A DNA stretch of 62,116 bases from Oscillospiraceae bacterium. Lineage in GTDB: Bacteria; Bacillota; Clostridia; Oscillospirales; Ruminococcaceae. This document shows positions 1-7,230 of the stretch, piece by piece. The stretch spans positions 1 to 62,116 of the forward strand of contig SFJO01000013.1 in NCBI GenBank assembly GCA_004555865.1. The letters run 5' to 3'. The translations under genes and the position numbers were made by a program. Each line of letters begins with the position of its first letter. The first letter of the stretch is position 1. Below the pieces are notes generated by a model, which worked only from the letters and a program-made list of their open reading frames with translations, had not been told where the DNA came from and made no database searches.

Positions 1-1
1 G

Positions 2-91
2 CTGGCAAAAGCCACCGAAAAAACCGCCCGCGCCATGGCCGAGGCCCGTCTGCGCCGTGCGCTGGTGCGCCTGCGCGTGGCCGGAAAGTAA
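2..91 (+). CDS. 3' end of an unidentified gene (partial)
   Basis: An open frame enters from the left edge and stops at TAA (89-91), leaving 29 residues rich in Ala and Arg (ending RLRVAGK). The frame is followed at once by a hairpin terminator, so it is very likely the true end of a gene. The helical, basic tail is too short to assign. It faintly resembles the C-terminal helix of class I tRNA synthetases, but that is only a guess. Confidence 0.5.
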   Translation: MAKATEKTARAMAEARLRRALVRLRVAGK

Positions 92-110
92 GCCCCGATA
101 TTGAATATCA

Positions 111-168
111 AACGCCTGCCCACGGCAGCCGGAAGGCTGGCCAGGGGCGGGCGTTTTGCGGTTTTGAG
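111..168 (+). terminator. Rho-independent terminator of the left-edge gene
   Basis: Arms AACGCCTGCCC (111-121) and GGGCGGGCGTT (145-155) pair over 11 bp with one G-U, followed by TTTTGCGGTTTT. Confidence 0.75.
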
Positions 169-261
169 GGGATGAACGCGAAAAGCCGACCGGGCATTTT
201 CATCCGGGCGGCCTTTGCAGCGCAGTGGACTGCCGCCCGCATTTGTGATAGGATGGATTGA

Positions 262-423
262 ACCTACAAACGAGACAGAGCGAACGCGGTGGAGGCCGCG
301 AACGTTCACGCGCGCCATCTGTACGAGCGCCTGGGCTTTCGCCAGATCGGCACCATTCCCCAGGGCTTCCGGATGAAGGACGGACATTATGAGGACATCT
401 GCCCCTATTACCACGAACTGTGA
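262..423 (+). pseudogene. C-terminal remnant of a GNAT N-acetyltransferase
   Basis: Codons 262-423 read through to TGA and encode NVHARHLYERLGFRQIGTIP at 301-360, then a tail ending YEDICPYYHEL. The LYERLGF stretch is the classic GNAT motif B/C end, and the YED..PYYH tail is typical of small GNAT proteins that acetylate amino groups with acetyl-CoA. The frame is closed upstream by TGA at 259-261, and there is no start codon or ribosome binding site before it. About two thirds of a normal 150-170 residue enzyme is missing. It is therefore a decayed gene rather than a small functional one. The family call rests on the LYERLGF and PYYH motifs only. Confidence 0.6.
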
Positions 424-465
424 CGGGCAGGGGCAGAACCAGCCACCGAAACTCTGCCGCATGAC

Positions 466-498
466 GCACACTGCCTTTTGGGGGCGGTGTGCTTTTTT
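466..498 (+). terminator. Terminator before sdpR
   Basis: GCACACTGCC (466-475) pairs with GGCGGTGTGC (483-492, one G-U) and is followed by six T. It separates the GNAT remnant from the sdpR promoter. Confidence 0.8.
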
Positions 499-529
499 GT
501 GCACGGAAACGCAAAGCGTAAAAAAGGGC

Positions 530-558
530 TTGCCTTTCTGAACGAGGTGTGCTATTCT
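530..558 (+). promoter_or_regulatory. sdpRI promoter
   Basis: -35 TTGCCT (530-535) and -10 TATTCT (553-558) with a 17-bp spacer. The start point would fall near 565, just before the palindrome at 569-594. Confidence 0.65.
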
Positions 559-568
559 GACAGTAATA

Positions 569-594
569 GATATTTAGATAATTTTCTAAATATC
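569..594. promoter_or_regulatory. Palindromic operator of sdpRI
   Basis: GATATTTAGA (569-578) and TCTAAATATC (585-594) are a perfect 10-bp inverted repeat around a 6-bp A/T spacer. It lies just downstream of the -10, where a bound dimer would block transcription. ArsR-family autorepressors such as SdpR bind such AT-rich dyads, so self-repression is the likely mode. Confidence 0.7.
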
Positions 595-618
595 AAAAAT
601 AGAAAGGAGCGCAGCGCA

Positions 619-921
619 ATGGGCGAACCCTTTAAGGCCCTGGCAGACCCCACCCGGCGGCGAATTTTGCAGCTGCTGAATGAGGGCGACCTGACGGCAG
701 GAGAGATTGCCGAGCATTTTGAAATGACAAAACCCTCGGTGAGCCACCACCTGGCCATTCTGAAGCAGGCGGGGCTGGTGACGGACGAGCGGCAGGGGCA
801 GAACATTCTGTACCGGCTGAACCTGACGGTGTTTCAGGGGCTGCTCAAATGGTTCTACGATTTCGGTTTGGTGCCGGGCCAGGCGGACCCGGAAAAGGAG
901 GAACATCATGAAGGTGAATAA
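619..921 (+). CDS. sdpR: ArsR-family autorepressor (SdpR-like)
   Basis: A 100-residue winged-helix repressor. The N-terminus FKALADPTRRRIL is the standard ArsR/SmtB opening, and the recognition helix region reads MTKPSVSHHLAILKQAGLV (about residues 37-55), followed by the beta wing. There is no metal-binding CxC motif, which fits SdpR rather than metal sensors. ATG 619 is chosen because AAAGGAG lies at 603-609; a longer frame from 478 would run through the promoter and operator. The stop overlaps the start of sdpI by 14 bases, so the two are translationally coupled. In Bacillus, SdpR represses its own operon and is held at the membrane by SdpI when toxin is present; the palindrome at 569-594 supports the autorepressor role here. 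No SdpC-type toxin gene is visible nearby. Confidence 0.85.
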   Translation: MGEPFKALADPTRRRILQLLNEGDLTAGEIAEHFEMTKPSVSHHLAILKQAGLVTDERQGQNILYRLNLTVFQGLLKWFYDFGLVPGQADPEKEEHHEGE

Positions 922-1576
922 GCGGCTGTATTTGATTCTGGGCCTTGTGTGCCTGCTCAATCTGGCGGCACATCTGTACTTTTACCCGCAAATGCCCGAG
1001 GTGATTCCCATCCACTGGGGAAGCGACGGCGCGGTGGACGGCTACGGCCCCCGCTGGATGATGCTGGTTCTGGCGGTGCTGCCGCTGGCCTGCCTGACGC
1101 TGTTTGCCCTTGTGCCCAAGATGGACCCCAAGGGCGCAAACTACGAAAAGTTCCGCCCGCTGTGGCAGGGCTTCATCATTGCCATCACGCTGCTGATGGC
1201 AGCCGTTTCCTGGCTGACCGAAGCGGAGGTGTTCGGCCTTCTGCCCCGGCAGGGCAGGCTGCCCGGCCTGCTGGTGGGCGGCCCCATCGGTGTGATGTTC
1301 ATTCTGCTGGGCAACTATATGCCCCGGGTGCGGCAGAATTACACGTTCGGCATTAAAACGCCCTGGACGCTGGCGGATGAGGTGGTGTGGCAGCGCACCC
1401 ATCGTGTGGGCGGCCTGGTGTTCGTGCTGATGGGCGCGGCGATCTTCCTCAACGCGGTGTTCCCGATGGCGAGCACCGGCGGCATCATCGGCGGCATTGT
1501 GATTCTGGGCGTTGCGGTGATGTACCTGTATTCCTATCTGCTGTACAAAAAGCGCCACCCCGGCGGGGAAAAATGA
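908..1576 (+). CDS. sdpI: SdpI/DUF1648 membrane immunity-type protein
   Basis: A 222-residue membrane protein with about six hydrophobic segments. The N-terminal part has the DUF1648 signature, in which PEVIPIHWGSDG follows the first membrane helix. The C-terminal half (LGNYMPRVRQNYTFGIKTPWTL) matches the SdpI family. SdpI proteins act as immunity factors and signal receptors in the membrane and sequester the SdpR repressor. The start overlaps sdpR, and a terminator follows at 1611-1647, so the pair is a complete operon. The ligand it senses here is unknown. Confidence 0.85.
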   Translation: MKVNKRLYLILGLVCLLNLAAHLYFYPQMPEVIPIHWGSDGAVDGYGPRWMMLVLAVLPLACLTLFALVPKMDPKGANYEKFRPLWQGFIIAITLLMAAVSWLTEAEVFGLLPRQGRLPGLLVGGPIGVMFILLGNYMPRVRQNYTFGIKTPWTLADEVVWQRTHRVGGLVFVLMGAAIFLNAVFPMASTGGIIGGIVILGVAVMYLYSYLLYKKRHPGGEK

Positions 1577-1610
1577 GCTTTGGACCGCTGAAACCCCGAT
1601 AAAAAGCCGA

Positions 1611-1647
1611 CGGCAGGCTCCTCTTGCGGAGAGCCTGCCGCTTTTTT
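1611..1647 (+). terminator. sdpRI terminator
   Basis: CGGCAGGCTC (1611-1620) and GAGCCTGCCG (1631-1640) form a perfect 10-bp stem followed by C and six T. Confidence 0.9.
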
Positions 1648-1671
1648 GCGCCCCGCCGCACGAAACGGGGC

Positions 1672-1701
1672 TTGCACAAAAGGCGGCGGCGGGCTTACAA
1701 T
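1672..1701 (+). promoter_or_regulatory. Promoter of proC
   Basis: -35 TTGCAC (1672-1677), 18-bp spacer, -10 TACAAT (1696-1701), right after the sdpRI terminator. Confidence 0.55.
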
Positions 1702-1792
1702 AGGGCCATACCAAAGAACTTCAGACGGGCAGAGCGCTGCCCGATGCGGCACAGACTTCAACATGGCGGGGCACGGCCCCGGGGAGGGACGT

Positions 1793-2623
1793 ATGAGCGA
1801 AAAAACCTTTGGATTCATCGGCTGCGGCAACATGGGCGGCGCACTGGCCACGGCTGCCTGCAAAAGCGGGGTAGGCCGGGTGCTGCTGGCCAACCGCACC
1901 CAGGCCAAGGCGGAGGCATTGGCGGCCCGGCTGGAAGGAATGGGCGCGGCGGTGGCCGTTGCCGAAAATGCAGGCGTGGCCGAAGAAGCCGACTACATCT
2001 TTCTGGGGGTAAAGCCCCAGATGATGGCGGATATGCTGGGGAGCATTGCCCCGGTGCTGGCGGCCCGCGCCCGGGCCGGGCGGCGCTTTGTGCTGGTGAC
2101 CATGGCCGCGGGCCTGACCGTTGCCCGCATTCGGGAGATGGCCGGGGCCGATTATCCGGTCATCCGCATTATGCCCAACACCCCCTGCGCCATCGGCAAG
2201 GGCATGATCCTCTGCGCCGCCCATGGTGTGACCGAGGCGGAAAAGACGGCCTTCTGTGAGGGCATGGCCGCCGCCGGCCGGCTGGACTGGCTGGAGGAGC
2301 ATCTGATCGACGCGGGCAGCGCCGTGAGCGGCTGCGGCCCGGCCTTTGCCTACCTGTTTATGGAAGCGCTGGCCGACGGTGCCGTGGAGTGCGGCCTGCC
2401 CCGGGCCAAGGCGCTGGAATATGCGGCCCAGACGCTGGCGGGCGCCGCCGTCCTGGTGCTGGAGAGCGGCCAGCACCCCGGCGCGCTGAAGGACGCGGTG
2501 TGCAGCCCCGGCGGCAGCACCATTGCCGGGGTACACGCGCTGGAAGACGGAGCCTTCCGGGCCACGGCCATCCATGCGGTGGTGGCCGCCTACGAAAAGA
2601 CCCGTGCCCTGGGCAAGGGCTGA
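1793..2623 (+). CDS. proC: Pyrroline-5-carboxylate reductase
   Basis: 276 residues, the usual ProC length. It catalyses the last step of proline synthesis, reducing 1-pyrroline-5-carboxylate with NAD(P)H in the cytosol. The Rossmann loop GFIGCGNMGGA sits at residues 6-16. PNTPCAIGKGM follows the substrate loop, and the C-terminal dimerisation domain carries the diagnostic DAVCSPGGSTIAGVHALE. ATG 1793 is chosen over upstream starts because GGGGAGGG lies at 1781-1788 and the Rossmann strand begins just after it. It is followed 10 bases later by a HAD phosphatase and probably shares its transcript. No proA or proB is in the window. Confidence 0.95.
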   Translation: MSEKTFGFIGCGNMGGALATAACKSGVGRVLLANRTQAKAEALAARLEGMGAAVAVAENAGVAEEADYIFLGVKPQMMADMLGSIAPVLAARARAGRRFVLVTMAAGLTVARIREMAGADYPVIRIMPNTPCAIGKGMILCAAHGVTEAEKTAFCEGMAAAGRLDWLEEHLIDAGSAVSGCGPAFAYLFMEALADGAVECGLPRAKALEYAAQTLAGAAVLVLESGQHPGALKDAVCSPGGSTIAGVHALEDGAFRATAIHAVVAAYEKTRALGKG

Positions 2624-2633
2624 GGGACGGACG

Positions 2634-3470
2634 ATGGAACCGAAGAAATTGCCCATCCGTCTGGTGGGGCTGGACCTGGACGGCACGGTGTTTGACAGCC
2701 GGAAGCGCATTTCGCCCCGCACGGCCCAGGCCATTGAGCGGGCCTGCGCCATGGGGGTGCAGGTGCTGCCGGCCACCGGCCGCCCGGAAAACGGCGTGCC
2801 CGCCCAATTCTTGGCCATTCCCGGGGTGCAGTACGCGCTGACCAGCAACGGGGCCCGCGTTGTGGACCTGCGGGAAAAGCGCACGGTGGTCAGCCAGCTG
2901 ATGACGGTGCAGCAGGGGCTGGAAGCCATACGCGCCATGGCGCGCTACGATGCGTCGGTGGATGTGTTCTGGCAGGGAAAAGCCTATGCGGACCCGGAGA
3001 ACCTGCGGCGCGCGGTGGAAAACGCCGACCCGTCCATGCGGCCCTACATCAAAAACAGCCGCACGGTGGTGCCCGATATGGCTGCCTGGCTGGCGGAACA
3101 AAGCGAAGGCCCGGAGAAGATCAGTATGTTTTTTGCCCGGGTTTCCCAGCGGGAAGAAGCGCAGAGGCAGGCCGAGGCCATGGGCCTGGAGGTGACCAGC
3201 AGCCTGCCCACCAATCTGGAGCTGAACGCCGGCGGGGTGAACAAGGGCCGCGGCCTGCTGGCGCTGGCCAAAGCGTTGGGCTTTGCGCGGGAGCAGGTGA
3301 TGGCCTGCGGCGACTCCGGCAACGATGCCGCCATGCTGAAGGCCGTGGGCCTGGGCGTTGCCATGGGCAACGCCACCCCGGACATTCTGGCCGCAGCCGA
3401 TGCCGTGACCGACACCAACGACCGGGACGGAGTGGCCAAGGCGCTGGAGCGCTTTGTGCTGAACGGCTGA
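2634..3470 (+). CDS. Cof-type HAD-IIB sugar-phosphate phosphatase
   Basis: 278 residues. The nucleophile motif DLDGTVFDS is at about residues 14-22, the Thr of motif II lies in ATGRP, and the acidic motif GDSGNDAAM begins near residue 226. These are the aspartyl-phosphate HAD motifs with a C2-type cap, as in Cof, YkrA and YidA enzymes that dephosphorylate sugar phosphates, flavin or pyridoxal phosphates. The exact substrate cannot be read from sequence. ATG 2634 follows GAGGGACGGACG. It is the second gene after proC, which may be incidental. Confidence 0.88.
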   Translation: MEPKKLPIRLVGLDLDGTVFDSRKRISPRTAQAIERACAMGVQVLPATGRPENGVPAQFLAIPGVQYALTSNGARVVDLREKRTVVSQLMTVQQGLEAIRAMARYDASVDVFWQGKAYADPENLRRAVENADPSMRPYIKNSRTVVPDMAAWLAEQSEGPEKISMFFARVSQREEAQRQAEAMGLEVTSSLPTNLELNAGGVNKGRGLLALAKALGFAREQVMACGDSGNDAAMLKAVGLGVAMGNATPDILAAADAVTDTNDRDGVAKALERFVLNG

Positions 3471-3525
3471 CCGGGCTTACATCAAACCAACGTCCCAGGC
3501 GGGGCGATAAAAAAGGAGAAGCGGT

Positions 3526-3861
3526 ATGAAGATCGAATTTGCCAAGATGGAGGAGAAGCTGCTGCCCAACTTCAAGGGCGGCGAAAAGAACCTGGGTATG
3601 CGTATGTTTGACGACGGGGCCTGCAAGATCATGCGGGGCCGGCTGGAGCCGGGGGCTTCCATCGGGCTGCACACCCACGAGGGCAACAGCGAGATCATTT
3701 ACATTCTGGAGGGCAGCGGCAAGGTGGAGTATGACGCTGGCGTTGAGACGCTGGCGGCCGGAGACTGCCACTATTGCCCCGAGCACCACACCCACCGCCT
3801 GATCAACGACAGCAGCGAGGACCTGACCTTCTTCGCCGTGGTGCCCCAGCATCATCTGTGA
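3526..3861 (+). CDS. Small cupin-domain protein
   Basis: A 111-residue single-domain cupin. Motif 1 reads GLHTHEGNSEIIYILEGSG and motif 2 GDCHYCPEHHTHRLIN, which supplies the His/Glu ligands for one metal ion. Proteins of this size are mostly of unassigned function (sugar isomerase-like, dioxygenase-like or sensory). AAAAGGAG (3510-3517) gives a good ribosome binding site. It sits 55 bases after the phosphatase and 28 before an ArsC-like gene, consistent with one transcript. Confidence 0.8.
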   Translation: MKIEFAKMEEKLLPNFKGGEKNLGMRMFDDGACKIMRGRLEPGASIGLHTHEGNSEIIYILEGSGKVEYDAGVETLAAGDCHYCPEHHTHRLINDSSEDLTFFAVVPQHHL

Positions 3862-3889
3862 TTTGTCGGAACCGAAAGGAGTGCACCCC

Positions 3890-4240
3890 ATGCAGCTGAT
3901 TGGATATCCTCCCTGTTCTACCTGCAAAAAGGCGGCCAAATGGCTGTCGGAGCACGGCCATGACCTACCCATGCGGGACATCAAGGCCCAGCCGCCCACG
4001 CTGGAAGAATTGACGGAATGGACCGCCGCCGGCCCGGAGCTGAAGCGGTGGTTTAACACAAGCGGCCAGGTGTACCGCGCGCTGGGCTTGAAGGACAAGC
4101 TGCCCGCTATGCCCCGCGGCGAACAGCTGGCCCTGCTTGCCGGTGACGGAATGCTGGTGAAGCGCCCCATCCTGCTGCTGGACGATGGCCGGGTGCTGGT
4201 GGGCTTCAAAGAGCGCGAGTGGCAGGCGGCGCTGGAATAA
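3890..4240 (+). CDS. ArsC/Spx-family thioredoxin-fold protein
   Basis: 116 residues with CSTC at residues 9-12 after a short first strand, then IKAQPPTLEEL and the conserved late motif KRPILLLDDGRVLVGFKEREW. This is the YffB/Spx/ArsC fold. The two-cysteine CxxC at the N-terminus and the KRP(I/L) motif are typical of the Spx/MgsR/YusI group. It could be a thiol oxidoreductase or a regulator binding RNA polymerase; I see no arsenic genes around it, so arsenate reduction is unlikely. ATG 3890 is chosen over ATG 3863 because GAAAGGAG lies at 3874-3881. Confidence 0.8.
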   Translation: MQLIGYPPCSTCKKAAKWLSEHGHDLPMRDIKAQPPTLEELTEWTAAGPELKRWFNTSGQVYRALGLKDKLPAMPRGEQLALLAGDGMLVKRPILLLDDGRVLVGFKEREWQAALE

Positions 4241-4334
4241 CCCCGGAACAACCTGCTTGATTTGTAGGGAATTTGCCCGAACGGACGATTTCGGAAAATA
4301 GTTTGTGCAAAACGCCAAATTTTAGACGTAATTA

Positions 4335-4363
4335 TTGACATTTTGAACAAGAACACCTATACT
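4335..4363 (+). promoter_or_regulatory. Near-consensus orphan promoter
   Basis: -35 TTGACA (4335-4340), 17-bp spacer, -10 TATACT (4358-4363). This is one of the best promoters in the window, yet its expected start (about 4370) coincides with the first base of a terminator-like hairpin and no gene starts nearby. Confidence 0.7.
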
Positions 4364-4369
4364 GAAACC

Positions 4370-4424
4370 AGTGAACAGGCAAAGGGGCCGGAGAAAGGGC
4401 CGCTCTGCCTGTTCACTTTTTCTC
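4370..4424 (+). ncRNA. Possible tiny RNA or attenuator hairpin
   Basis: GTGAACAGGCA (4371-4381) and TGCCTGTTCAC (4406-4416) form a perfect 11-bp stem enclosing a GGCC/GGCC inner helix, followed by TTTTTCT. Placed directly at the start point of the promoter at 4335-4363, it would release an RNA of about 50 bases that is almost all hairpin. If it leaks, transcription would run to the terminator at 4590-4625. Confidence 0.4.
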
Positions 4425-4589
4425 TGCCCAGAGAGGGCTGCCACACACAGCCTTCCGGCATCAACCGGGCAGGGGCGTTTCTCACAAAGAGGCGGCCGGC
4501 TGGCGAGCCGCCGCCGGGTTCTCAAGGCGTGAATGCAGCACACCGCGTGAATTGCGAAACCTCCATGAGTTGTATACAAAGTTTGGGCG

Positions 4590-4625
4590 AAAAAGAGCGC
4601 TTCCGGAATCCGAAGCGCTCTTTTT
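4590..4625 (+). terminator. Terminator, probably bidirectional
   Basis: AAAAAGAGCGCTTC (4590-4603) and GAAGCGCTCTTTTT (4612-4625) form a perfect 14-bp stem with A and T tails. Confidence 0.9.
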
Positions 4626-4640
4626 CTGTGTGTGCGGGCC

Positions 4641-4669
4641 TTGCGCCGGGCAGTGGTTTGCGCTACACT
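4641..4669 (+). promoter_or_regulatory. Promoter of the pyruvate kinase-like gene
   Basis: -35 TTGCGC (4641-4646), 17-bp spacer, -10 TACACT (4664-4669). Confidence 0.5.
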
Positions 4670-4700
4670 GGTACACGGGCAAAACGCCCGCACCCTAAGG

Positions 4701-4752
4701 AAAAGGAAGGCGGGGGCCTTGCGCCGGGCGGCAAAACCGCCCGCGGCCCCCG
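4701..4752 (+). promoter_or_regulatory. Shine-Dalgarno followed by long hairpin before the start codon
   Basis: AAAAGGAAGG (4701-4710) is the only good ribosome binding site, 52 bases before ATG 4762. Between them CGGGGGCC (4711-4718) pairs with GGCCCCCG (4745-4752), and CGGGCGG (4725-4731) pairs with CCGCCCG (4737-4743). There is no T-tract, so it is not a terminator. When folded, the hairpin would bring the Shine-Dalgarno close to the AUG. Confidence 0.55.
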
Positions 4753-4761
4753 AAAAACGCC

Positions 4762-5748
4762 ATGGAATATTACGGAACCATCGGCCCGGCCTGCGCAGAC
4801 GAAGAGGTGCTGCGCCGGATGTTCCGCGCGGGAATGACCGGCGTGCGCATGAACCTCTCTCATGGCGGGCTGGCCGAACATCGGGACTGGCTGGAGCGGA
4901 TCGCCCGGGCCGCCGAGGGGCGGCCCTACCGGCTGCTGATCGACCTGCAGGGGCCGGAGGTGCGCATTGGCCGCCTGCCCGCGCCGCTGGTGCTGAAAAA
5001 CCGGCAGGCCGTCACGCTGGGGCAGGGCGGCATCCCCATTCCCGAGACGCTGACCGGCCTGGCGAAGCCGGGCCAGACCCTGCTGCTGGACGACGGAAAG
5101 CTGGAGCTGACCGTCACCGGCGGGCGGCCGGGGGCGCTGTTCTGCACCGTGGTGCGGGGCGGGAAGCTGGAAAGCCGCAAGAGCCTGGCGGCCCCCGGGC
5201 TGGATCTGCATCTGCCCACCCTCACGGACGAGGACGAGGAAAATCTGGCTCTGGCAGGGGCCTGCGGCGTTACCGGCGTGATGCTGCCCTTTGTGCGGGG
5301 CCGGGAAGATCTGGAGCACCTGCGGGCGGCCCTGCACCGGGCCGGGGCCGACGGGGTGCGCATTCTGGCCAAGATCGAGAGCCGGGAGGGCGCCGAGCAT
5401 CTGGAAAGCCTGTTCGGCGCGGCGGATGAGATGGTCATCGCCCGGGGCGATCTGGGCAACGCCATGGACCTGTGGCGGCTGCCCGGGGTGCAGCGGCGCA
5501 TGGCGGCAGCCTGCCGCCGGGCGGGTGTGCCGTTTATGGTGGTGACCCAGATGCTGGATTCCATGCGGGAGAACCCGGTGCCCACCCGGGCCGAGGTGTG
5601 CGACGTGTACACGGCGGTGATGCAGGGGGCGGCTTCGGTGATGCTCACCGGCGAGACGGCGGCGGGCAAGTGGCCGGCCGAGGCCATGAGCTATCTGGTA
5701 AAAACCGGCGAGGAAGCTCGGCGGGACCGGGAAGCCGGAGAGCGATAA
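4762..5748 (+). CDS. Short, divergent pyruvate kinase-like protein
   Basis: 328 residues against about 470-580 for normal pyruvate kinases. Core motifs are present in order: TIGPAC, RMNLSHG (substrate Arg), IDLQGPEVR, KIES (the Lys/Glu pair near residue 210), ARGDLG, TQMLDSM, PTRAEVCDV and LTGETAAGKWP. The whole allosteric C-terminal domain is absent, and the usual N-terminal RRTKI lead-in is shortened to MEYYG. A working TIM barrel active site is plausible, so it may be an unregulated phosphoenolpyruvate-ADP phosphotransferase or a related enzyme acting on another substrate. ATG 4762 is the only reasonable start; translation depends on the odd leader upstream. An AEC transporter follows 36 bases downstream. 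Confidence 0.75.
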   Translation: MEYYGTIGPACADEEVLRRMFRAGMTGVRMNLSHGGLAEHRDWLERIARAAEGRPYRLLIDLQGPEVRIGRLPAPLVLKNRQAVTLGQGGIPIPETLTGLAKPGQTLLLDDGKLELTVTGGRPGALFCTVVRGGKLESRKSLAAPGLDLHLPTLTDEDEENLALAGACGVTGVMLPFVRGREDLEHLRAALHRAGADGVRILAKIESREGAEHLESLFGAADEMVIARGDLGNAMDLWRLPGVQRRMAAACRRAGVPFMVVTQMLDSMRENPVPTRAEVCDVYTAVMQGAASVMLTGETAAGKWPAEAMSYLVKTGEEARRDREAGER

Positions 5749-5784
5749 GCAAATCAGGCAATGTGAGAGAGGAACGGAAAAACA

Positions 5785-6732
5785 ATGGTTGCACAGGCGA
5801 TTCAATCGGTGATTTCCATGCTGATCCTCATGCTTATCGGCGCATGGCTGGCGGGCAAGGATTGGTTTCGGAAGAGCGGGGGCACGGGGCTGCTCTCCAA
5901 GCTCATTGTAAATGTGCTGGTGCCCCTTTATATGCTGAACAACGTGCTCACCAAGGTGGGCACCCGGCAGAAGCTGTGGGAGATTGTGGTGTGCCTGCCG
6001 CTGCCCATGATCACCATCTTCATCAGCCTGGCGCTGGGCATCTGGATGGCCGGCCGGCTGGGCATCCATGCCCCCCGGCGGGGAGTGTTCATCAACGTGA
6101 TGACCTTCACCAACTGCGTGCTGGTGGGCTTCCCCATCATCATTTCGCTGTTCGGCGAAGAAGCCGCTGCCGTGGGCATGGTGTATTATATGGTGAACAC
6201 CATCTGCTTCTGGACCATCGGTGTGCAGCTGCTGCGGGAGGACGGCGGGCAGAAGTCCTCGCTGTTCAGCAAGGCGGGGCTGAAAAAGCTGCTCAGCCCC
6301 CCGCTGCTGGGCTTTCTGCTGGGCGTGGTGCTGGTGATTCTGGGGCTTTCGCTGCCGGCGGTGCTGGCCAACCCGGTCAGCCAGCTGGGCGGCTGCGCCA
6401 CCCCCATGGCCATGATGTTCGTGGGCTGCATTCTGCGGGACGCAGACTGGTCGAAGCTGAAGATCAGCCGTGACCTGCTGCTGGTGCTGCTGTTCCGCTT
6501 CATCGTCTGCCCGGCGCTGATGCTGGGGGTGGTGTATGTGATGCCGCTGCCCGCGCTGAACAAGCAGGTGTTCTTCCTGCTTTCCTCCATGCCCGCCATG
6601 ACCCAGCTGAGCGTGATGAGCAAGGAGAGCGGCAGCGACGTGGAATTTGCCTCGCTGCTCATTGCCGTGACCACCGTGCTGAGCATTTTCATGATCCCTG
6701 TGTACGCATGGATCGTTACCTTGGTGCTGTAA
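5785..6732 (+). CDS. AEC-family (auxin efflux carrier-type) transporter
   Basis: 315 residues with about ten membrane helices in two halves, the AEC/membrane transport protein layout. The conserved NVLVPLYMLNNVL and TFTNCVLVGFPII segments of the N-terminal half and SMPAMTQLSVMSKESGSDVEFAS near the end fit the family. Bacterial members often export malate, malonate or other carboxylates (MleP, MdcF). Its position next to a pyruvate kinase-like gene hints at an organic-acid substrate, but that is inference. GAGAGAGGAAC (5765-5775) precedes ATG 5785. Confidence 0.85.
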   Translation: MVAQAIQSVISMLILMLIGAWLAGKDWFRKSGGTGLLSKLIVNVLVPLYMLNNVLTKVGTRQKLWEIVVCLPLPMITIFISLALGIWMAGRLGIHAPRRGVFINVMTFTNCVLVGFPIIISLFGEEAAAVGMVYYMVNTICFWTIGVQLLREDGGQKSSLFSKAGLKKLLSPPLLGFLLGVVLVILGLSLPAVLANPVSQLGGCATPMAMMFVGCILRDADWSKLKISRDLLLVLLFRFIVCPALMLGVVYVMPLPALNKQVFFLLSSMPAMTQLSVMSKESGSDVEFASLLIAVTTVLSIFMIPVYAWIVTLVL

Positions 6733-6792
6733 CGCAAACAAGCCTATGAGAGGGGCGGGCCGAAGCCCGCGCCCGGAACAGGAGCGTCTGTT

Positions 6793-7182
6793 ATGAGTCT
6801 GCCCATCGGAAATACCGTGCATCACATCGCCGTCATTGGCACCAACTACGAGGACTCCCGCCATTTTTATGTGGACGTACTGGGCTTTGAGGTGGTGCGG
6901 GAGGTCTGGCGGGAGGAAAAACAGGATTGGAAGATCGACCTGGCCCTGGATGGGTGCGAGCTGGAGCTGTTCATCCTACCGAAGGCCCCGCCCCGGCCCA
7001 GCTGGCCGGAAGCGGCGGGGATGCGGCACCTGGCCTTTCGGGTGAAGAGCGTGGCCGAGGCCGCCGCCCGGCTGAACGCCCTTGGGGTGGCCACCGAGCC
7101 CATCCGTCAGGACCCCTACACCCACTGTGCCATGACCTTTTTCAAGGACCCGGACGGCCTGCCGCTGGAGATTCACGAGTGA
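6793..7182 (+). CDS. VOC/glyoxalase-fold protein
   Basis: 129 residues, one vicinal-oxygen-chelate domain. HHIAVIG (metal His), CELELFIL (Glu), MRHLAFRV (His) and DPDGLPLEIHE (final Glu) give the four metal positions in the expected order. It resembles the SMU.1112c/YaeR-like branch of lactoylglutathione lyase-like proteins, whose substrates are mostly unknown. A terminator follows. Confidence 0.87.
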   Translation: MSLPIGNTVHHIAVIGTNYEDSRHFYVDVLGFEVVREVWREEKQDWKIDLALDGCELELFILPKAPPRPSWPEAAGMRHLAFRVKSVAEAAARLNALGVATEPIRQDPYTHCAMTFFKDPDGLPLEIHE

Positions 7183-7230
7183 CCCGGCGGGTGTGCCCGT
7201 TCATGCGCCCGGTTTGAAGCGTAAACGGGC

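Larger units (their letters stand above)
4241..4761 (+). other. 521-base gene-free stretch
   Basis: Holds the orphan promoter, two terminators, a GC-rich hairpin around 4492-4516 (GGCGGCCGGCT / AGCCGCCGCC), and the promoter and structured leader of the pyruvate kinase-like gene. I found no coding potential with a ribosome binding site. It does not match tmRNA, RNase P RNA, SRP RNA or a tRNA by eye. Confidence 0.6.

Noticed and set aside
478..618. Longer N-terminus for SdpR from 478
   Set aside because: It would place coding sequence over the terminator, promoter and operator; ATG 619 has the ribosome binding site and family start.
3890..4240. Arsenate reductase in an arsenic operon
   Set aside because: Only the fold matches; no ArsB or ArsA is present, and the ArsR-like SdpR belongs to another operon.
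4425..4590. Known structural RNA (tmRNA, RNase P, SRP, 6S or tRNA)
   Set aside because: I found none of the conserved cores of these RNAs; only an unnamed GC-rich hairpin.
4663..6864. A 733-codon minus-strand frame rich in His and Gln
   Set aside because: Shadow of the pyruvate kinase-like and AEC genes; no family motifs.
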